Part shown: positions 43,067-51,923 of the stretch, in pieces
How the letters are laid out: each line of letters begins with the position of its first letter
Numbering within the stretch: position 1 is the stretch's first letter
NCBI GenBank assembly: GCA_041392835.1
Contig: JAWKLF010000002.1
Coordinates: forward strand, 372,001 to 436,000
Source: OLB11 sp041392835
GTDB lineage: Bacteria > Bacteroidota > Bacteroidia > Chitinophagales > Chitinophagaceae
Length of the DNA stretch: 64,000 nucleotides
Direction: 5' to 3'
The notes under the pieces: generated by a model
What the model saw: only the letters and a program-made list of their open reading frames with translations
Databases searched by the model: none
What the model was told of the DNA's origin: nothing
Made by a program: the position numbers and the translations under genes

Positions 43067-45220
43067 TTAATTACGAATCGTCATTTCGTCTATCAATCTT
43101 CTTCCGCCAAGCACTTTATCTATCACCCACATTATATATCGGGCATCTACACATATAGTTCGTTTATATCGTGTATCAAATGCAATATCGCCACTCATAG
43201 CCTCCCAGTTTCCATCAAAAGCGCATCCAATCAGTTCGCCATTGCCATTAATAACAGGACTCCCTGAATTGCCTCCAGTAATATCGTTGGTAGTGATAAA
43301 ACAAGTAACTAAACCACCTTTATTGCGATCGGCATAATCGCCAAAATCTCTTTTGCGAAGTAAGTCTACTACTTTTGCACTCAAATCAAATTCCTTATCG
43401 CCTGGTTTATATTTTTCTAATAAACCATCGGCTAGTGTATAGTAGTTATACGATACTGCATCTTTAGGTGCATACGAGCTTACCTTGCCATATGATACAC
43501 GCATCGTTGAGTTTGCATCTGGATACATTAGTTTTCCTTTATTTTTTTCAAGCATAGCACCTTGGTAGGCACGGTTTAATTCAAACATCTCATGATTAAA
43601 ATCATCTATGATGGGTTCGTAATTGTTTTTGTAATTAGATATAACACTAATGGCATGCATTATAGCAGGGTCTTTTAGCATAAGCTCTACCTGATCGGCA
43701 TTACACAGTCTATTAAAGTTTGCACTATCTAATAGAATCGTCCTACTATATAGGTTTTCAGTATAGTCATCAAAGGTTTTCTTCCAATTGTCATTACCAT
43801 ATTTCCCAAATACCTCGTTGGCAAAAATATCGGGATGCTGTCCCTTAGGCACATCCTGATAAAACATTAAATTAAGTGCTGAAAATAATTTTTGATCGAG
43901 TGGTAAATACACTTTGTCAAAAGCAACACTTCTGAACTTTCTGAGTCTACCACATAGTTTTTCGATAGAATCTTTGCTTACACGATTTGCCAAAGATTCT
44001 GATATAGTATAAAAGCCCGCAGCAAGCCTTGTAAGACTGGGAGCCATAAAAGCTTCACGATAATAGTATTGGTGTTTTACATAGGGTTTATAGCTAGCAT
44101 AGGCTTTTTGAAAATCATTGAGTAATCGCTTATACTCTTTTGCATTGCTATTGACCCAACGCTGAAATTGTTCTTCTTCTTTTTCTTTTTGAGCTAAAAT
44201 ATTTAGATTTTTTAATTGCTCGGTTTGTCCAATAAAATATTTCCAATAATTGGCTATAGAAGCATAGGAAGAAGAGTAGTCTAAATCTACAGCAGGATTT
44301 TTTTCCATTTCTTCTCTCATTATAGCTAATCGTTTATCACGAATTTTTACAATAGAAGGATTCGATTCATTGATAGCTAAATCCACCCCGTAAGATGTAA
44401 GATAACGAGTAGTACGACCCGGATAACCCAATATCATAGCATAATCATTGTCTTGCACGCCTTTCATAGATACTGGCAGGTGGTGCTTAGGCTGATAAGG
44501 TCTGTTGTTTTTAGAATACGATGCAGGTTTATTATCATTGTTGCTATAAACTCTAAACATAGAAAAATCGCATGTATGTCTAGGCCACATCCAATTGTCT
44601 GTGTCGCCACCAAATTTTCCTAAGTTTTCAGGTGGTGTTCCTACCAATCGAATATCAGTAAATCGTTGGTATACAAATAAAAAATATTTATTTCCTGAAT
44701 AAAACGATTTTACATCGCATTCATATACATTGCCTTCGCTATTAGCTGTGCTTATTTTCTTTGCGATTTCTTCAAAGCGAGTATCAACATCTTTGCCATA
44801 GGCATTGCCTATGTAGTTACTAACTTCATTGGTCACATCTTCAATTCGAACCAAAAATTTTACACTCAATCCTGGGCAAGGCAATTCCTGCTCTCTCGAA
44901 ACTGCCATAAATCCATTCATTAAATAATTATTTTCTACTGTGCTTAAAGAGGCTATATTTCCATATCCGCAGTGATGATTTGTAAGTAAAAGTCCATCAT
45001 TAGAAATGATTTCGCCAGTGCATCCACCTCCAAAATGCACAATGGCATCTTTTAAAGAGCTTTTATTGATACTATAAATTTGCTCAGGAGTCAGTTTTAA
45101 GCCCATACGCTGCATGGCTTCATAGTTTTGCGAAATCAGCAAGGGCATCCACATACCCTCATCGGCTTTTACAGTCCACTGTGCAAATAAAAATAGGAAA
45201 AGGAAAAAATACTTCTTCAT
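43067..45220 (-). CDS. S46 family dipeptidyl-peptidase, DPP7-like
   Basis: Periplasmic serine exopeptidase of about 717 aa. I chose the ATG at 45220: it gives a clean signal peptide (MKKYFFLFLFLFAQ), whereas the frame open to 45349 only adds an unlikely hydrophobic stretch. Catalytic His in LTNHHCGYG and Ser in GGNSGSPV. Eighteen residues after the Ser is Gly (FDGNWE), as in DPP7, which prefers hydrophobic P1 residues; DPP11, acting after Asp/Glu, has Arg there. It releases dipeptides from oligopeptides, fitting a peptide-feeding lifestyle. Exact -7 element at 45248. Confidence 0.94.
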   Translation of the reverse strand: MKKYFFLFLFLFAQWTVKADEGMWMPLLISQNYEAMQRMGLKLTPEQIYSINKSSLKDAIVHFGGGCTGEIISNDGLLLTNHHCGYGNIASLSTVENNYLMNGFMAVSREQELPCPGLSVKFLVRIEDVTNEVSNYIGNAYGKDVDTRFEEIAKKISTANSEGNVYECDVKSFYSGNKYFLFVYQRFTDIRLVGTPPENLGKFGGDTDNWMWPRHTCDFSMFRVYSNNDNKPASYSKNNRPYQPKHHLPVSMKGVQDNDYAMILGYPGRTTRYLTSYGVDLAINESNPSIVKIRDKRLAIMREEMEKNPAVDLDYSSSYASIANYWKYFIGQTEQLKNLNILAQKEKEEEQFQRWVNSNAKEYKRLLNDFQKAYASYKPYVKHQYYYREAFMAPSLTRLAAGFYTISESLANRVSKDSIEKLCGRLRKFRSVAFDKVYLPLDQKLFSALNLMFYQDVPKGQHPDIFANEVFGKYGNDNWKKTFDDYTENLYSRTILLDSANFNRLCNADQVELMLKDPAIMHAISVISNYKNNYEPIIDDFNHEMFELNRAYQGAMLEKNKGKLMYPDANSTMRVSYGKVSSYAPKDAVSYNYYTLADGLLEKYKPGDKEFDLSAKVVDLLRKRDFGDYADRNKGGLVTCFITTNDITGGNSGSPVINGNGELIGCAFDGNWEAMSGDIAFDTRYKRTICVDARYIMWVIDKVLGGRRLIDEMTIRN

Positions 45221-45247
45221 AGAAATGTGATTTTTTATAATAAACGA

Positions 45248-45255
45248 CAAATATA
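45248..45255 (-). promoter_or_regulatory. -7 promoter element of the S46 peptidase gene
   Basis: TATATTTG on the minus strand, exact consensus, 27 bases before the chosen ATG. Its position supports the start at 45220 rather than 45349. Confidence 0.65.
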
Positions 45256-45446
45256 CATGAAATGCCTTTTTATATTGTTCTTGACTTCGATTAGCATTAA
45301 AAAAAAATAAATAAGCAATAATTACAATAGTATAATGTGCAAATAGCATGTATTATGCACTATAATTTTAAGAAACAACCTAAAGGTCTAATCTATCTGC
45401 ATTCCTGAAACGACTGGCAGAGGAGGAATAGAAGTAACTTGAATGC

Positions 45447-46184
45447 CTAATTTTTTCTTCCAAATACTCTTAGTAAACTCAAGAAAAGATTAATAAAATC
45501 GAGATAAAGAGTCAAAGCACCCATAACAGTTAGTTTTTTCATATCTGCATGCTCAATTTCATTGCCTTCGGCATCTATGCCACGCGAAATATTTTTTAGT
45601 TTTTGAACATCATAAGCTGTCAATCCGGTAAATACCATGATACCAATCAAACCTATGATATAATCTATTGCTTCGCTGTTCATAAAAAAATTAATGATGC
45701 TTACGACTATCATGCCGATTAAAGCCATAAAAAGTAATCGCCCAAAAGTTGTTAAATCTTGTTCTGTTTTATAGCCTGCTATAGCCATCACACCAAACAT
45801 AACAGCTGCACCTGCAAAACATGAAATAACAGAACCAGAAGTATATACTAATAGTATAAAACTAAAGACTACACCATTGGCAATTGAATATAAGATAAAG
45901 AACGCAATAAGACCTGCTACAGATAAGCGTTTAAAAGCAAAGGACATAATTAATACAAACACAAGTGGTACAAAAAACAATATTCGCAACATGCCCGAGC
46001 CAACAATGGCGTTGAATATAGTTGGGACACTTAGGGTTAAAAAAGCAGCTGTGGCTGAAACGCCTAAAGCCAAAAACATCCATAAAAAAACATTTGCCAT
46101 AAATTTTTTATTGACTGCTTTATAGTCTTGTAGTATTTGACCATCTATGGGTGTTTCGTATTGCGAAACTGATGTGTTTTCCAT
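45447..46184 (-). CDS. Bax inhibitor-1 / YccA family membrane protein
   Basis: 245-aa integral membrane protein with seven predicted spans. It has family features such as FMANVFLWMFLALGVSA near the N-terminus, FTGLTAYDVQKLK in the sixth region, and GALTLYLDFINLFLSLLR near the C-terminus. The bacterial relatives YccA and YetJ act on FtsH regulation and calcium leak respectively; which applies here is unknown. Own promoter 23 bases upstream. Confidence 0.93.
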   Translation of the reverse strand: MENTSVSQYETPIDGQILQDYKAVNKKFMANVFLWMFLALGVSATAAFLTLSVPTIFNAIVGSGMLRILFFVPLVFVLIMSFAFKRLSVAGLIAFFILYSIANGVVFSFILLVYTSGSVISCFAGAAVMFGVMAIAGYKTEQDLTTFGRLLFMALIGMIVVSIINFFMNSEAIDYIIGLIGIMVFTGLTAYDVQKLKNISRGIDAEGNEIEHADMKKLTVMGALTLYLDFINLFLSLLRVFGRKN

Positions 46185-46206
46185 TTCTATATAAATTTAA
46201 TACAGA

Positions 46207-46214
46207 CAAAGATA
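46207..46214 (-). promoter_or_regulatory. -7 promoter element of the Bax inhibitor-1 gene
   Basis: TATCTTTG on the minus strand, exact consensus, 22 bases before the ATG. Confidence 0.65.
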
Positions 46215-46231
46215 TATGATTTGCAAATCAA

Positions 46232-46258
46232 AAAAGCCATTCCTAAGGAATGGCTTTT
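46232..46258 (-). terminator. terminator after the BON-LysM gene
   Basis: Twelve-base perfect stem (AAAAGCCATTCC / GGAATGGCTTTT), three-base loop, T-rich on the minus strand. Confidence 0.85.
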
Positions 46259-46282
46259 GAAAATTAATGATGATTATAAAGC

Positions 46283-46774
46283 TTATGCAGATAAGCCAGG
46301 TATGCGCAATACTTGACCAGGATAAATTTCATCTGGATCTTTAATCATAGGCACATTAGCTTCAAAGATGACAGGATATTTAGATCCGTCGCCATAATTT
46401 TTTTCTGCAATTTTCCAAAGAGAATCGCCTTTTTCTACAGTATAATAGCTACTGTCTGGAGTTGCATCTTCGCCTGCAATAGTCATTTGGTTGTCTACTT
46501 CAGCTACTCCAGCTATGTTACCAGCTGTAAGCGACACTTTTTCAAAATCGGCTTTTGATTGGCAATCACCAGTCAATGTTAATTTACCATTGCTATCTAA
46601 GGTAAAATCAAGGTTTTGAATATTTAATCCAATACCATCAATATAGCTTTTTATAGCCGCTTTTTGCTTTGCTAAAATTTCGGCACCTTCTATGCCTGGG
46701 TTAGCTTTTTCTTCTTCATCTTTACTTTTGAAGATTTTTTTACCCATGTCTTTAATAAAAGAAAATAATCCCAT
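46283..46774 (-). CDS. BON-LysM domain protein, YgaU/Kbp-like
   Basis: 163-aa protein with a short basic N-terminus, a BON domain at about 35-98 (LTLTGDCQSKADFEKV, IAGVAEVDNQM) and a LysM domain at about 110-160 (YTVEKGDSLWKIAEKNYGDG, YPGQVLRIPG). This is the domain order and size of E. coli YgaU/Kbp, a cytoplasmic potassium-binding protein. No signal peptide is evident. Monocistronic, with its own promoter and terminator. Confidence 0.9.
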   Translation of the reverse strand: MGLFSFIKDMGKKIFKSKDEEEKANPGIEGAEILAKQKAAIKSYIDGIGLNIQNLDFTLDSNGKLTLTGDCQSKADFEKVSLTAGNIAGVAEVDNQMTIAGEDATPDSSYYTVEKGDSLWKIAEKNYGDGSKYPVIFEANVPMIKDPDEIYPGQVLRIPGLSA

Positions 46775-46808
46775 TTGCTCTAGTTTTAAAAGTTAAAAAA
46801 TAATTTTT

Positions 46809-46816
46809 CAAATATA
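46809..46816 (-). promoter_or_regulatory. -7 promoter element of the BON-LysM gene
   Basis: TATATTTG on the minus strand, exact consensus, 34 bases before the ATG. Confidence 0.6.
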
Positions 46817-46981
46817 AGTTTATTCATAAATTTTTATTCAAATAGTTAGGCTAATTTGTTGTTATAATATTATTGCAATGTGATATATATATGCCGATTA
46901 ATTAGGAAACATCTATCCTATCGGGATATACTCCCCAAACTGCGCGATAAGATTTTGTCTACAACACAAATCGCATTGGTA

Positions 46982-47701
46982 TTAGATGCTCATAGAATCT
47001 TTAAATCGAACAGATTGTCTTCTCGAAATTTCAATTTCTTCGCCTCCATCCAACAATACTTTGAGCCCACCGTTAAAATGCGAATCTATTTTTGTGATTT
47101 TTTGTAAATTGATAATGTGTTTTCTATTGGCTCTAAAAAACACTTTAGGATCTAAACGCTCCTCCAATGCATTGAGCGATTTTAGTATAAGTGGTTTATT
47201 TTTCCCAAAAAATACTTTGGCATAATTGCCTACACTTTCAAACAAGCGAACCTCGTCTAACTTTACAAACCAGCATCGCTCACCGTCTTTTACAAACACT
47301 TGATCATGAATACTTAATGTATTCTGGCTTTTTTTGTCGTCTAAAACAAGTTGTTTTTTTACCTTTTCTATCGCATCCGATAATCGCTGAGGGTCTATTG
47401 GTTTCAATAGATAATCGAGTGCATTGTATTCGAATGCTTTTAAGGCAAATTCGTTGTAGGCAGTTGTAAAAATAACCTTGGGTGTATGTTCTAATACTTC
47501 CAAAATATCAAAGCCTGTTTTATTACCTGGCAGTTGAATATCTAAAAAAATAAGTTGCGGCTCCATACTATCTATTTTTTGGATAGCTTCTTGTACTGTG
47601 CCTGCTTCGTCTATGATTTGAATTTCAGGATGAGCATTTACTATTTTTTTCAACTCATTGCGAGCTAAACGCTCATCGTCTATGATAATTGTTTTAATCA
47701 T
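46982..47701 (-). CDS. LytTR-family response regulator
   Basis: 239 aa: receiver domain with Asp54 in IFLDIQLPG and the DDE acidic pocket, and a C-terminal LytTR DNA-binding domain (about 140-235, with FFRANRKHIINLQKI). Overlaps its kinase gene by four bases. Such pairs in this phylum commonly regulate surface or secretion functions, but targets are not visible here. Confidence 0.94.
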   Translation of the reverse strand: MIKTIIIDDERLARNELKKIVNAHPEIQIIDEAGTVQEAIQKIDSMEPQLIFLDIQLPGNKTGFDILEVLEHTPKVIFTTAYNEFALKAFEYNALDYLLKPIDPQRLSDAIEKVKKQLVLDDKKSQNTLSIHDQVFVKDGERCWFVKLDEVRLFESVGNYAKVFFGKNKPLILKSLNALEERLDPKVFFRANRKHIINLQKITKIDSHFNGGLKVLLDGGEEIEISRRQSVRFKDSMSI

Positions 47702-48741
47702 ATGTGTTGGTTTTTTATTGGTAATGTAATAATGGCTAAAACCATATCTTGTTCTTGTTTTATTTCAAATGTTGCATCTTGCTGGTATAGATATTGTAGT
47801 CGGCGTATGGTAGAGTGAATGCCAAAACCCAAACTTTCTGGGTGCTGCATATTGTTTTCTAAAGACCCATGATTTTTTATACAAAGCTGTAATTTGTTTT
47901 TCAAAATATGAGCACTAATAAAAATAGAGCCGCCCAACTCTTGTTTGGCTATGCCATGCTTAATAGCATTTTCTACAATAGTTTGCAACATCATAGATGG
48001 TATAATGATTTTTTGTGTTTCGGGTGCTATATCAAAACTATATTCTAATCGGTTTTCGTATCTGATTTTTTCGAGGCTTAAATAATCTTGTACAAGGGCA
48101 AGCTCATTTTCTAAGCTATCTGTATGCACATCGTTTCGGATAGAGCTTCTTAAAATATTTGAAATTTGTGTAATAGCTCTACGTGCTTGCTCTGGGTTTT
48201 CATCTATCAATGCTCTAATGCTATTGAGTGCATTAAAAATAAAATGGGGTTGCAAATTGGAAAGCAAGGTTTTCATTTCCATATCTTTCAAATCTTTTTC
48301 TACTTGCAATTGTTTGATAGTATTTTTTCGGGTTGACTCGATGGATGTCCAGACAAAATAAATAATATTCCATACTAGCAATAGCATAAAAATGCTTACT
48401 AAACTACCAGCTACAGATTTGAATGAAATGTTTTTTAATGACACTGGATATAACAATCCAAAAAAAGCATGATAGATAAGTCCTAATAGGAGTGTTAATA
48501 CAAAAAGTCCGATTAAAATATTTGGAAGTACTTTTTCGAGAGCTTGTTCGTGCCAACGATGTTTTAATACAAAATTTCTATAAATATGTGTTGTAAATAA
48601 GCCTCCAATACTCAAGCCAAAATTCATAATAAAAACTTTGAAATTGAATTCATCTACTAGGAGAGCTATATAAATACTAAAAATAAGAAATAGCCCCCAC
48701 CCAACGGTCTGAAAAATCCAATATTTGGTTTGGTTGTTCAC
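47698..48741 (-). CDS. LytS-type sensor histidine kinase
   Basis: 347 aa: four N-terminal membrane spans (to about residue 132), a short coiled coil, then the His_kinase domain with His166 in LQPHFIFNALN and an HATPase domain (VENAIKHG; the G2 box reads LGFGIHSTIRRL). The start codon is GTG at 48741, four bases after an exact -7 element, so the message should be nearly leaderless. Forms an operon with the overlapping LytTR regulator. Confidence 0.93.
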   Translation of the reverse strand: MNNQTKYWIFQTVGWGLFLIFSIYIALLVDEFNFKVFIMNFGLSIGGLFTTHIYRNFVLKHRWHEQALEKVLPNILIGLFVLTLLLGLIYHAFFGLLYPVSLKNISFKSVAGSLVSIFMLLLVWNIIYFVWTSIESTRKNTIKQLQVEKDLKDMEMKTLLSNLQPHFIFNALNSIRALIDENPEQARRAITQISNILRSSIRNDVHTDSLENELALVQDYLSLEKIRYENRLEYSFDIAPETQKIIIPSMMLQTIVENAIKHGIAKQELGGSIFISAHILKNKLQLCIKNHGSLENNMQHPESLGFGIHSTIRRLQYLYQQDATFEIKQEQDMVLAIITLPIKNQHI

Positions 48742-48745
48742 TAAA

Positions 48746-48753
48746 CAAAAATA
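48746..48753 (-). promoter_or_regulatory. -7 promoter element, 4 nt from the GTG start of the LytS-type kinase
   Basis: TATTTTTG on the minus strand, exact consensus, four bases from the GTG start. Confidence 0.6.
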
Positions 48754-48868
48754 CTAAGTATGCCTACTACAATAGTTTATTTTTTTGATAAAAGGACACA
48801 CGGCATTCCCAATGGTACTATGTATATATAGAGAATTTTTTTTAACGCTTTGTTATAAGCCTATAGTC

Positions 48869-48876
48869 TATATTTG
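48869..48876 (+). promoter_or_regulatory. -7 promoter element, 6 nt from start codon
   Basis: TATATTTG, exact consensus, six bases before the ATG at 48883. Overlaps an alternative in-frame TTG at 48874, which is therefore not the start. Confidence 0.65.
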
Positions 48877-48882
48877 CGCTCT

Positions 48883-49569
48883 ATGAATAAAGTAGCACTA
48901 TTTTTTGGCGTTTTGCTTATGACATTGCAAGCCAATGCGCAATCTAAAAACAAATCTTCCTATGCTATGCCATCAAGGGATTATGTCATGCTTCAAGCAG
49001 GTTATGAAACTTGGACTAATGTGCCTGATTCTATTAAAATTACTGGTATAGGTAGAGCTTTTAATGCCTATTTGTGCTATGACTTTCCCATCATGAAATC
49101 AAATTTTAGTTTTGCTGCTGGTTTAGGCGTTGGCATAAGCAATGTGTATTTCAAAAATCAACAAATTATATTAAACGATACAGCAACTGCTATACAATTT
49201 ATTCCAGAACAAGTAGATTATAAACGATTTAAGTTGACAACAACCTATGTAGAAGCGCCATTTGAGTTGCGATTTTTTGAAAATAAAGAAAACCGAAATA
49301 TTGGCATCAAAGCGGCCATTGGGCTTAAGGTTGGTGCTTTGGTATCATCTCATACAAAAGGCAAACGCACACTCAACAATAAACCAATTATTGAAAAAGT
49401 AAGTACAAAACGCTATATAGAAACTTGGCGTTATGCACTAACAGGTCGTGTGGGTTGGGGTAATTTTTCTGTTTACGGCTCATACTATATCAGCAATTTG
49501 TTTAGAATTAATAATGGCCCAGAAAACATACATCCTATTCAATTAGGTATTTGTTTAAGCGGACTTTAG
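48883..49569 (+). CDS. outer-membrane beta-barrel protein
   Basis: 228-aa secreted protein, signal peptide 1-20 (cleavage after ANAQ). Barrel-like sequence with alternating strands and aromatic girdles (YVMLQAGYETW, FAAGLGVGISNVYF, YVEAPFELRFF, AAIGLKVGALVSSH, GNFSVYGSYYISNLF), similar to PorT/porin-family proteins of the phylum. The start at 48883 is chosen because the promoter element and signal peptide both fit. The 3' end overlaps the convergent DUF2330 gene by 15 bases. Confidence 0.75.
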   Translation: MNKVALFFGVLLMTLQANAQSKNKSSYAMPSRDYVMLQAGYETWTNVPDSIKITGIGRAFNAYLCYDFPIMKSNFSFAAGLGVGISNVYFKNQQIILNDTATAIQFIPEQVDYKRFKLTTTYVEAPFELRFFENKENRNIGIKAAIGLKVGALVSSHTKGKRTLNNKPIIEKVSTKRYIETWRYALTGRVGWGNFSVYGSYYISNLFRINNGPENIHPIQLGICLSGL

Positions 49570-50988
49570 TCTGCCCTTATGAAATTGTATGGCAAAATAA
49601 ACCAAGCCAATTTGCAATCCAATATACAATAAAATTAATGGTATATTCATTTCGCTATACCATGCACCTTTTCTAATTGCTTTCGCTCTATAGGTTTGAT
49701 TATTCCATGTGTATGGATAATCGTTATACTCACTAATGTCCCAACCAGTATATTTTTCTAAATTTTTTAGTTCGTTTTTTCTTCTTTCATTGACCTCTTT
49801 TATATATGCCCCAGCATATGAGCAACTCAAATTACCTGTGGCTGGATGGTGTAAAATATATCGTACTTGCCAGTTTTTATTATTTGGTGTTATCTGAAAC
49901 ATTAAATCTTGCGGAAATGTTTTGCGCGCATATCGAACATGCAATCGTGTAAAAAATAATTTTTCATTGTATGCATTTTGCTCATCAGCTATCCACCAAA
50001 CGCCAGCTTCCTTTAAGTCTCTACGGTCTGGTGGTGTAGATACACATGGGTCGCATTTTACATAATTACTCAAACTTATATCCCAGGCATACTCCAGAAA
50101 AACAGATTGTTCGGCCTCTCGCTTCCATTTTCTTTTAAAAAGATCTTTATAAAACCGCCCAAAATCTTGTTGTACAAATTCTGGTATATCAATTTCGCTG
50201 GGTATTTTTTGTGTTCTATAATTTGTACATTCTACTTGCCCTTTTTTAGTCAATGTATATATTATCAAATCTTGTGCTCCTTTACTATTAGCCATACCTA
50301 AGCGTATCGGCAACATAAATTTTGTACTGTTCATTGTTATTTGCAAAGGTCTTAGTTGATTGTATTCATTTTTATTATATGCATTTACATTCACTTTGGC
50401 TACAAAAAATTTCATATTGCTTCTAATATAAGGATCCAACACCTCGTCTGCATCTTTAGGTATTTTATATCCATTGTCAAGCAACCATTTTTTTAATCCA
50501 TTGCTTTGTTTAGCACTCAATACTATAATATCATATTCGCCTACACTGTATTGTGCTTGAATTTTTACACCATACGATTTATCCTTACGACTTTCTTTTG
50601 TTAGCGTATAGGACATGTCAGCATTGGAAGATGGCATAAACAATACTTCCTCCCTCTCATAGGTTTGACACGGATTTTGATCGTAGTAATCAACTAATCG
50701 TGGTGCAGAATAAGATTCCAATTTAGTAAACAAAGATTGATCTGCCACTCGAATATTCTTTTTGAGAATCACTTCTGGTACTGGAATAACCATGGCAAAG
50801 TCTTTTACATTTCCCGAAAAGTCATTGCTCATTGTTATGATGGTTTTATCGCCATCTCTAACTAAAATAACTTGAGAAGTATTATTAAAAATTTTTGTAT
50901 CGGCCTTTGCTACATAAAATCCGCAAAAAGCTTTTGCTTCAAAAAAACTGATAGCTAAAATGATGATGCTTAGCATTGATTTGTTCAT
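49555..50988 (-). CDS. DUF2330 domain protein
   Basis: 477 aa with a signal peptide (1-20), an opening CGFYVAKADTKIFN and SQVILVRDGDKTIITMSNDF, then VKDFAMVIPVPEV, which is the DUF2330 signature, and a C-terminal membrane span (about 452-472) with a short basic tail. So it is a large extracytoplasmic domain anchored at its C-terminus. Function unknown. Encoded six bases after an RnfD-like membrane protein, a pairing that suggests a joint membrane complex. Confidence 0.85.
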   Translation of the reverse strand: MNKSMLSIIILAISFFEAKAFCGFYVAKADTKIFNNTSQVILVRDGDKTIITMSNDFSGNVKDFAMVIPVPEVILKKNIRVADQSLFTKLESYSAPRLVDYYDQNPCQTYEREEVLFMPSSNADMSYTLTKESRKDKSYGVKIQAQYSVGEYDIIVLSAKQSNGLKKWLLDNGYKIPKDADEVLDPYIRSNMKFFVAKVNVNAYNKNEYNQLRPLQITMNSTKFMLPIRLGMANSKGAQDLIIYTLTKKGQVECTNYRTQKIPSEIDIPEFVQQDFGRFYKDLFKRKWKREAEQSVFLEYAWDISLSNYVKCDPCVSTPPDRRDLKEAGVWWIADEQNAYNEKLFFTRLHVRYARKTFPQDLMFQITPNNKNWQVRYILHHPATGNLSCSYAGAYIKEVNERRKNELKNLEKYTGWDISEYNDYPYTWNNQTYRAKAIRKGAWYSEMNIPLILLYIGLQIGLVYFAIQFHKGRLKSA

Positions 50989-50994
50989 GATATT

Positions 50995-51810
50995 TTATTT
51001 TTTAAGTGTAGATGAAAAAAATGCTGTATTCCATATAAATCGTTCATGAGTTATAAAGCGATTGATAAGCGGCGTTGTGAAGCCCATTATAAAAAGTGCC
51101 CAAATAGGTGCTATAGAAACTTGAAAATAAGTGGAAAGTAAAAATGATAGTATTGCTATACATATAGCCCAATATTTTCGAGCTTTAGGGTGGTTAGGAG
51201 AAGTCATAGGGTCTGTAATCATAAAAAAAGTAAATAAAAACAGACTACCACTATTAAACTGAAGCCAAACATAATCCATAGGCCAGTGCAAATACAATAC
51301 ATTTCTTATAAAATACAAGACAAACAAACTTATTATAAAATATAAGGCTACATCAACTCTTTTTACATGCGAAGTAACTATCATACCTAAGCCTCCTATA
51401 ATCAAAATGAGCAATGCTCCATTTCCCCACTGACCCGGATTAATCCAAGCCGATTGGGTTAGCAATATGCTTGAGATGATGCCAAAAGTAGCCGGATTCA
51501 TAAAATGCTTTTTTTGTATGCTTACAATAAATTTGGAAGCTATGGCAATACAAGCCGCTAAAGCAGCAACCCACCAACTTGTTGTTTGCAATAAAAGACA
51601 CAAACCCAAACTTGTAATCCATGTACTTTTAAAGCTATGCAAGGGCAATTTTAATACATACCAAGCAATGGTATGTGTACTAAATGCCGCAAAAAATATA
51701 GCCGTATATTTTACTATATCAATATCCCAAGACAAATAAAAACATCCATAAAGAAGAAAAATACTTAGAAATATAATTTGAAAATTTCGGGCATCTCTAA
51801 TCTTTAGCAT
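50995..51810 (-). CDS. RnfD/NqrB-like membrane protein
   Basis: About 271 aa from the ATG at 51810 (MLKIRDARNFQ); an earlier in-frame ATG at 51840 is possible. Eight to nine spans. It carries marks of the NqrB/RnfD family that binds covalent FMN in redox-driven ion pumps: HFMNPATFGI and MITDPMTSPNHPKAR (the usual flavinylation motif is SGATxxTDP-like; here the Thr in ITDPMTSP is the candidate). None of the other Rnf/Nqr subunits are here. Upstream of and co-directional with the DUF2330 gene. Confidence 0.8.
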   Translation of the reverse strand: MLKIRDARNFQIIFLSIFLLYGCFYLSWDIDIVKYTAIFFAAFSTHTIAWYVLKLPLHSFKSTWITSLGLCLLLQTTSWWVAALAACIAIASKFIVSIQKKHFMNPATFGIISSILLTQSAWINPGQWGNGALLILIIGGLGMIVTSHVKRVDVALYFIISLFVLYFIRNVLYLHWPMDYVWLQFNSGSLFLFTFFMITDPMTSPNHPKARKYWAICIAILSFLLSTYFQVSIAPIWALFIMGFTTPLINRFITHERFIWNTAFFSSTLKK

Positions 51811-51857
51811 AATAAACTTTTTTCTTAAGGATGCACACATTCATTTATTTCCATAAA

Positions 51858-51894
51858 AAAAATGAGCTTGAAACATATCTCCAAGCTCATTTTT
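51858..51894 (-). terminator. terminator after the hypothetical gene at 51.9-52.5 kb
   Basis: Thirteen-base stem (AAAAATGAGCTTG / CAAGCTCATTTTT), eleven-base loop, T-rich on either strand. Confidence 0.85.
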
Positions 51895-51923
51895 ATAAAA
51901 CTAAAACCCCATTATAACAAAAA

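Noticed and set aside
45361..45446. Possible 22-residue extension of the Bax inhibitor-1 protein in another frame
   Set aside because: The gene already ends with a normal C-terminus; the extension needs an assumed indel and has no support.
46880..47107. 75-aa ORF overlapping the LytTR regulator
   Set aside because: Lies mostly antisense to the regulator, no promoter or domain.
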